Below, piece by piece: positions 4,941 to 8,672 of a DNA stretch of 8,672 nt. The notes beneath the pieces are model-generated. The model had not been told where the DNA came from, searched no databases, and saw nothing but the letters and a program-made list of their open reading frames with translations. The stretch is from contig CAZYAI010000074.1 in NCBI GenBank assembly GCA_964645625.1, positions 1 to 8,672 on the forward strand, given 5' to 3'. This DNA comes from AB-137-C09 sp964645625. GTDB lineage: Bacteria > Pseudomonadota > Zetaproteobacteria > Mariprofundales > Mariprofundaceae. The translations under genes and the position numbers were made by a program. Position 1 is the first letter of the stretch. Each line of letters starts with the position of its first letter.

Positions 4941-6350
4941 ATGGCAACAACATTATTTGAAAAAATTTGGCAGCAACACGAAGTTCAGCAGAACGACGAT
5001 GGCTCGACCTTATTGTACATTGATCGGCATTTGATTCATGAAGTCACCAGTCCGCAGGCGTTTGAAGGCTTGCGCTTGGCAGGGCGTACACCGTGGCGTA
5101 CCGCTACAGCACTGGCAACCCCTGACCATAATGTGCCGACGATTCATCGCGAGCAGGGGATTACTGACCCTGTTTCTCGTCGTCAGGTTGAAGCTCTGGA
5201 TCGTCATTGTGATGAGTTTGGTATTCGTGAGTTCCCGATGGACGACGTGCGTCAAGGCATTGTTCACGTTATTGGCCCCGAACAAGGGTTGACCTTACCT
5301 GGTGTAACCTTGGTCTGTGGTGACTCTCATACCTCCACGCACGGCGCGTTTGCTGCTATGGCGATGGGCATTGGCACATCGGAAGTAGAGCATGTGTTGG
5401 CGACGCAATGTTTGATTCAAAAGAAGCCGAAAACCATGCGTATTACCATTGATGGCGCGAATCATGCGTTGACAGGTAAAGATATTGCCTTGTATGTCAT
5501 TGCCCAAATCGGTACAGCGGGCGGTACGGGTTATGCCATTGAGTTTGCAGGTTCTGCGGTGCGTGCTTTAAGTATGGAAGGGCGCATGAGCCTGTGCAAT
5601 ATGGCGATTGAGGCAGGTGCGCGTTGCGGCATGGTGGCGGTGGATGATGTGACCTTGGATTATGTGCGCGGTCGCCCTATGGCACCATCGGGTGATGCTT
5701 GGCAGGTGGCAGAAGCAGCGTGGCGCAATTTGGTGTCCGATGCGGATGCTGTGTTTGATCATGAGATTCACTTGCAAGCCGAAGCTATTGCGCCGCAGCT
5801 GACGTGGGGAACCAGCCCCGAAATGGTGGTGGCGATTGATGGGCGCGTGCCGCTGTTGAGCGAAGCGCGTGATGCTGTGCAGGCCGAAGGCTGGCAGCGC
5901 GCCATGACTTATATGGGGCTGAGCGAAGGCACGGCAATGACGGATATTGCGATTGATAAAGTGTTTATTGGTTCTTGCACCAATGGTCGGATTGAGGACT
6001 TCCGCGCTGCTGCGGCAGTGCTTAAAGGGCGCACAGTTGCCGATTCTGTTGCTTTAGCCATGGCGGTGCCTGGTTCTGGCTTGGTAGCGCAGCAGGCAGA
6101 AGCCGAAGGCTTGGATGTGATTTTCCGCGAGGCGGGTTTTGAATGGCGTGCGCCTGGTTGCTCGATGTGCTTGGCGATGAATGCCGACCGTTTGAATGCG
6201 GGGGAACGCTGTGCTTCGACATCTAACCGTAACTTTGAAGGTCGCCAAGGTGCGGGTGGACGCACACACTTAATGAGTCCAGCGATGGCTGCTGCTGCCG
6301 CTGTTGCAGGGCATTTCACCGATGTTCGCGCTATGATTGAAGGGGAGTAA
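4941..6350 (+). CDS. leuC: 3-isopropylmalate dehydratase large subunit LeuC
   Basis: Large, iron-sulfur-carrying subunit of isopropylmalate isomerase. With LeuD it converts 2-isopropylmalate to 3-isopropylmalate in leucine biosynthesis, in the cytosol. The 469 residues match the usual LeuC length. The three [4Fe-4S] ligands are visible: C346 in GSCTNGR (345-350 region), and C407 and C410 in APGCSMC. Other family motifs are TPDHNVPT (60-67), VCGDSHTSTHGAF (125-137), GTSEVEHVLATQ (145-156), GGTGYAIEF (194-202) and NRNFEGRQG (429-437). I start at MATTLFEKIW, with GGAGTGA upstream; the frame stays open upstream to an ATG at 4692 only because of repeat sequence. The stop overlaps the leuD start by one base. 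leuA and leuB are not in the window. Confidence 0.98.
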   Translation: MATTLFEKIWQQHEVQQNDDGSTLLYIDRHLIHEVTSPQAFEGLRLAGRTPWRTATALATPDHNVPTIHREQGITDPVSRRQVEALDRHCDEFGIREFPMDDVRQGIVHVIGPEQGLTLPGVTLVCGDSHTSTHGAFAAMAMGIGTSEVEHVLATQCLIQKKPKTMRITIDGANHALTGKDIALYVIAQIGTAGGTGYAIEFAGSAVRALSMEGRMSLCNMAIEAGARCGMVAVDDVTLDYVRGRPMAPSGDAWQVAEAAWRNLVSDADAVFDHEIHLQAEAIAPQLTWGTSPEMVVAIDGRVPLLSEARDAVQAEGWQRAMTYMGLSEGTAMTDIAIDKVFIGSCTNGRIEDFRAAAAVLKGRTVADSVALAMAVPGSGLVAQQAEAEGLDVIFREAGFEWRAPGCSMCLAMNADRLNAGERCASTSNRNFEGRQGAGGRTHLMSPAMAAAAAVAGHFTDVRAMIEGE

Positions 6351-7015
6351 TGATGGAAAAGTTTGATACACATACAGGTTTAGTTGCGCCATTGGATCGC
6401 GCCAATGTGGACACTGATGCCATCATCCCGAAGCAGTTCCTCAAAAGCATTAAGCGCACAGGTTATGGGCCCTTTTTGTTTGATGAGTGGCGTTATGAGG
6501 ATGTCGGCGAGCCCGAAATGGATTGCAGCAACCGCCCGCTCAAACAAGATTTTGTACTCAATCAAGCATGTTACCAAGGTGCCAGTATATTGCTGACGCG
6601 GGATAATTTTGGTTGTGGCTCATCACGCGAACACGCGCCGTGGGCATTATTGGATTACGGTTTTCGCGTCATTATTGCGCCCAGCTTTGCTGATATTTTT
6701 TACAATAACTGCTTCAAAAATGGCATTTTACCGATTCGTTTGCCCGCAGTTGATGTATCACGGTTGTTTGAACAGCAAGCAGGAAATGAGGGCTTCAGCC
6801 TAAGCATCGACCTCATGGCGCAAACCATCACCACACCCGATGGTGCAGCGTTGGCTTTTGAGATTGATGATTTCCGCAAGCATTGTTTGCTCAATGGCTT
6901 GGATGATATTGGTTTAACCTTGCAACAAGGCGATGCTATTCGCCGCTATGAACAGCGTAGGAAGACCGAAGCTCCGTGGCTGTTCCCTGATTTATTGGGT
7001 GAGGTGAAGTCATGA
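6350..7015 (+). CDS. leuD: 3-isopropylmalate dehydratase small subunit LeuD
   Basis: Small swivel-domain subunit of isopropylmalate isomerase, partner of LeuC. The 221 residues (typical LeuD about 200-215) show DTDAIIPKQFLKSI (21-34), the substrate-loop RTGYG (36-40), and the signature NFGCGSSREHAPWAL (86-100) followed by APSFADIFYNNCFKNG. Two adjacent ATGs exist: 6350, sharing its A with the leuC stop TAA, and 6353. AGGGGAG (6341-6347) is 5 nt from the second, which is slightly better spaced and would give 220 residues. Tight coupling to leuC fits the 1:1 subunit need. The 3' end overlaps the next gene by ATGA. Confidence 0.97.
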   Translation: MMEKFDTHTGLVAPLDRANVDTDAIIPKQFLKSIKRTGYGPFLFDEWRYEDVGEPEMDCSNRPLKQDFVLNQACYQGASILLTRDNFGCGSSREHAPWALLDYGFRVIIAPSFADIFYNNCFKNGILPIRLPAVDVSRLFEQQAGNEGFSLSIDLMAQTITTPDGAALAFEIDDFRKHCLLNGLDDIGLTLQQGDAIRRYEQRRKTEAPWLFPDLLGEVKS

Positions 7016-7812
7016 AACAATATTTATGGGTAAGTATGTGCATGGTTGCGGGGCTGTTTGCCACACCGATGGCTTATGCTGAGCCAACAGGCTTGGCTGT
7101 CATGCAGGCTGCCGATCAACGTGATGATGGCGATGATCTGAAACAGCATATGACGCAAACCTTGATTGACCGCAACAATAATCAACGCGTGCGTCACATG
7201 GCGAACTTCCGCAAAGATGTGGGGGTGGATAAGAAAATGATTACTTTTTTCATCAAACCAGCCAACATCCGCGATACAGCATTGCTGACCTTTGATTATG
7301 ATGATCCGAATGCAGATGATGATCAATGGTTGTACCTACCCGCATTGAAAAAAGTGCGCCGTATTTCATCATCGGATCGCGGTGATTATTTTATGGGAAC
7401 CGACTTCACGTTTGAGGATATGAAGCAATCACCAGAGCTGGATGATTACCAATGGAAGCTTTTGGGCAGTGAAACCGTTAATAATCTGGAGTGCTGGAAG
7501 GTTGAAGGTGTGCCTGCTTCGTCAGAAATTGCACAGGAACTCGGTTACTCTCGCATTATTCAATACGTAACCAAGCACAGCGATGTTGCCATTCGTGTTG
7601 ATTATTGGGATTTGGCAGGTCGTGAACTCAAACATTTGAATGTGCCAGAAATGGAGAAGATTCAAGGAGTTTGGTCGCCATTACGTGTTGAAATGGTGAA
7701 CGTGCAAAGCAATCACAAAACCGTCATTACGTTCAGTGAACAAGTGTATAACAGTGGTTTAAAAGATCGCTTGTTCACCCAACGCACCCTTAAACGCGGC
7801 TTGCGCGAATAG
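7012..7812 (+). CDS. Outer-membrane lipoprotein-sorting (LolA-like) family protein, exported
   Basis: A 266-residue protein with a Sec signal peptide (MKQ, hydrophobic stretch, cleavage expected after AYA at about residue 23), so it acts in the periplasm or at the outer membrane. The mature part has the hallmark of the LolA-like family annotated 'outer membrane lipoprotein-sorting protein': WLYLPALKKVRRIS (106-119), then GDYFMGTDFTFEDM (124-137) and a late beta-rich region ending FTQRTLKRGLRE. There is no lipobox cysteine at the cleavage site. Members are often encoded next to RND/MMPL exporters and are thought to bind lipids. Here the gene overlaps leuD by 4 nt, with GAGGTGA upstream, and no transporter is visible. 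Biochemical role unknown; family call is good. Confidence 0.87.
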   Translation: MKQYLWVSMCMVAGLFATPMAYAEPTGLAVMQAADQRDDGDDLKQHMTQTLIDRNNNQRVRHMANFRKDVGVDKKMITFFIKPANIRDTALLTFDYDDPNADDDQWLYLPALKKVRRISSSDRGDYFMGTDFTFEDMKQSPELDDYQWKLLGSETVNNLECWKVEGVPASSEIAQELGYSRIIQYVTKHSDVAIRVDYWDLAGRELKHLNVPEMEKIQGVWSPLRVEMVNVQSNHKTVITFSEQVYNSGLKDRLFTQRTLKRGLRE

Positions 7813-7830
7813 TAAGAGACCTTTGTCGTG

Positions 7831-7872
7831 CCGCCTTTTTCTTGGCATTAGGGAGGAAAAAGGCGGTTTTAT
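7831..7872 (+). terminator. Rho-independent terminator of the leuC-leuD operon
   Basis: An 11-bp perfect stem, CCGCCTTTTTC (7831-7841) with GAAAAAGGCGG (7856-7866), has a 14-nt loop and is followed by TTTTAT. It begins 18 nt after the LolA-like gene stop and ends 15 nt before the Rpn gene start, so it separates the two transcription units. Confidence 0.88.
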
Positions 7873-7875
7873 CAC

Positions 7876-7881
7876 AAGGAG
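7876..7881 (+). promoter_or_regulatory. Ribosome binding site of the Rpn-family gene
   Basis: AAGGAG, 6 nt before ATG 7888; a strong match that fixes the start. No promoter is obvious between it and the terminator, so transcription may come from readthrough or from a promoter overlapping the terminator. Confidence 0.75.
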
Positions 7882-7887
7882 TACGCC

Positions 7888-8672
7888 ATGCAATTTTTGA
7901 ACCCTAAAACTGATTTTGCCTTTAAGCGGATTTTTGGTTCGCGTGAAAGCACGGATATTTTATTGAGCTTTCTTAACGCGATCCTTGATTTGCATGGTTC
8001 TTATCGTATTTGCCACGTGGAAATTCTTGACCCTTACCTTGCGCCAAAAATAAAGGGAATGAAAGACACCTTTTTAGATGTCCGCGCTCAGGATGAGCAG
8101 GGTAAGTCTTATATTATTGAAATGCAGGTGTTGAACGTTGCAGGCTTTGAAAAGCGTGTGCTCTATAATGCCTGCAAAGCGTACACAGGGCAGCTTTCTA
8201 AAGGCGAGTCTTACCAGTGCTTGAGTGATGTAATTGCTATTACGATCACCGATTTTGTGATGTTTGATGATTTAACGGATACGGTAAATAGCTTTAAGCT
8301 GCGTGCCGAAAGTGGCGCGGTGTACCATGATGATTTGGCATTGGTCTTTGCTGAGCTACCTAAGTTCAACAAAGACGAAGATGCTTTAGAAAGCGTGTTA
8401 GATCAATGGTTTTATTTTCTCAAATGTGCGGGCTCGTTAACGGCTGTTCCTAAGCGGCTGAGTAACGAGCGTGCGATTCAGCATGCGTTTGATATAGCCA
8501 ATAAAGCAGGGCTGAATCGTGAAGAGTTAGAGGATCAAGAACGTCGCGAAATGTTCATTCATGACCAACGCGGCGCATTAGAACTGGCAGAACAGCAAGG
8601 TATAGCCAAAGGCAAAGCAGAAGGGAAAGCAGAAGGGAAAGCAGAAGGGAAAGCAGAAGGGAAAGCAGAAGG
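7888..8672 (+). CDS. Rpn family recombination-promoting nuclease / PD-(D/E)XK 'transposase' (partial, 3' end beyond right edge)
   Basis: The visible 261 residues open with the family signature MQFLNPKTDFAFKRIFG. A PD-(D/E)XK-type nuclease core is seen in DTFLDVRAQDEQGKSYIIEMQ (from D60 to Q80), with likely active-site D64, E78 and Q80. Rpn proteins are DNA endonucleases; E. coli RpnA raises RecA-independent recombination, and some have been linked to phage defence. The middle (150-225) matches the usual helical region (DQWFYFLKCAGSL, 172-184). The C-terminus becomes low-complexity: after ELAEQQGIAKGKAEG come KAEG units encoded by a 12-bp tandem repeat that continues off the edge. No stop is reached, so full length is unknown. 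The gene has a good AAGGAG and lies after a strong terminator. Many genomes hold numerous copies of this family. Confidence 0.92.
   Translation, partial: MQFLNPKTDFAFKRIFGSRESTDILLSFLNAILDLHGSYRICHVEILDPYLAPKIKGMKDTFLDVRAQDEQGKSYIIEMQVLNVAGFEKRVLYNACKAYTGQLSKGESYQCLSDVIAITITDFVMFDDLTDTVNSFKLRAESGAVYHDDLALVFAELPKFNKDEDALESVLDQWFYFLKCAGSLTAVPKRLSNERAIQHAFDIANKAGLNREELEDQERREMFIHDQRGALELAEQQGIAKGKAEGKAEGKAEGKAEGKAE
8611..8672 (+). repeat. 12-bp in-frame tandem repeat at the 3' part of the Rpn gene
   Basis: Five units of GGGAAAGCAGAA (the first with GGC instead of GGG) start at 8611, 8623, 8635, 8647 and 8659; a sixth begins at 8671 and is cut by the window edge. Each unit encodes Gly-Lys-Ala-Glu. 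Units 2-5 are identical, which suggests recent slippage expansion, and the 12-bp length keeps the frame whatever the copy number. Confidence 0.92.

Noticed and set aside
5909..6373. Minus-strand 154-codon open frame opposite leuC
   Set aside because: Shadow of the conserved LeuC C-terminus; Ala/Pro/Ser-rich translation typical of an antisense frame.

Overview
The window looks like chromosomal DNA of a Gram-negative bacterium, most likely a member of the Pseudomonadota. The evidence is a Sec-exported LolA-like envelope protein, the LeuC/LeuD type, and intergenic palindromic repeats of the 'WIADQVRNDV' kind common in proteobacterial genomes. I cannot name a genus. GC content looks intermediate, with a clearly AT-richer patch in the first ~500 bases.

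Left region (1-3043, minus strand): part of a type I restriction-modification operon, in transcription order hsdM, a RhuM-Fic/Doc fusion gene, then hsdS, which runs off the left edge. The genes overlap by 4 and 8 nt, so they are probably co-transcribed and translationally coupled. No hsdR is present; it may lie beyond the left edge. Two odd structures sit inside these genes: a 68-bp palindromic element inserted in frame in hsdM, and a 25-bp nearly perfect palindrome inside the rhuM part of the fusion gene.

Middle region (3044-4635, minus strand): a two-gene unit, an SDR oxidoreductase followed with a one-base overlap (TAATG) by a YtqB/MnmM-type SAM-dependent methyltransferase. About 300 bases separate it from hsdM. 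That gap contains an unannotated candidate 47-codon ORF in frame with, and downstream of, the methyltransferase stop codon.

Divergent intergenic region (4636-4940): between the SDR gene and leuC, mostly filled by two full copies and one partial copy of an ~85-bp repeat. The repeat is open in the leuC frame and would create a false 83-residue N-terminal extension of LeuC.

Right region (4941-8672, plus strand): leuC and leuD, the two subunits of isopropylmalate isomerase (leucine biosynthesis), then a LolA-like outer-membrane lipoprotein-sorting family gene that overlaps leuD by 4 nt. A strong intrinsic terminator closes this operon. After it, an Rpn-family PD-(D/E)XK nuclease gene starts with a good ribosome binding site and runs off the right edge inside a 12-bp in-frame tandem repeat (Gly-Lys-Ala-Glu units). 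I see no rRNA, tRNA, CRISPR array or complete insertion sequence.
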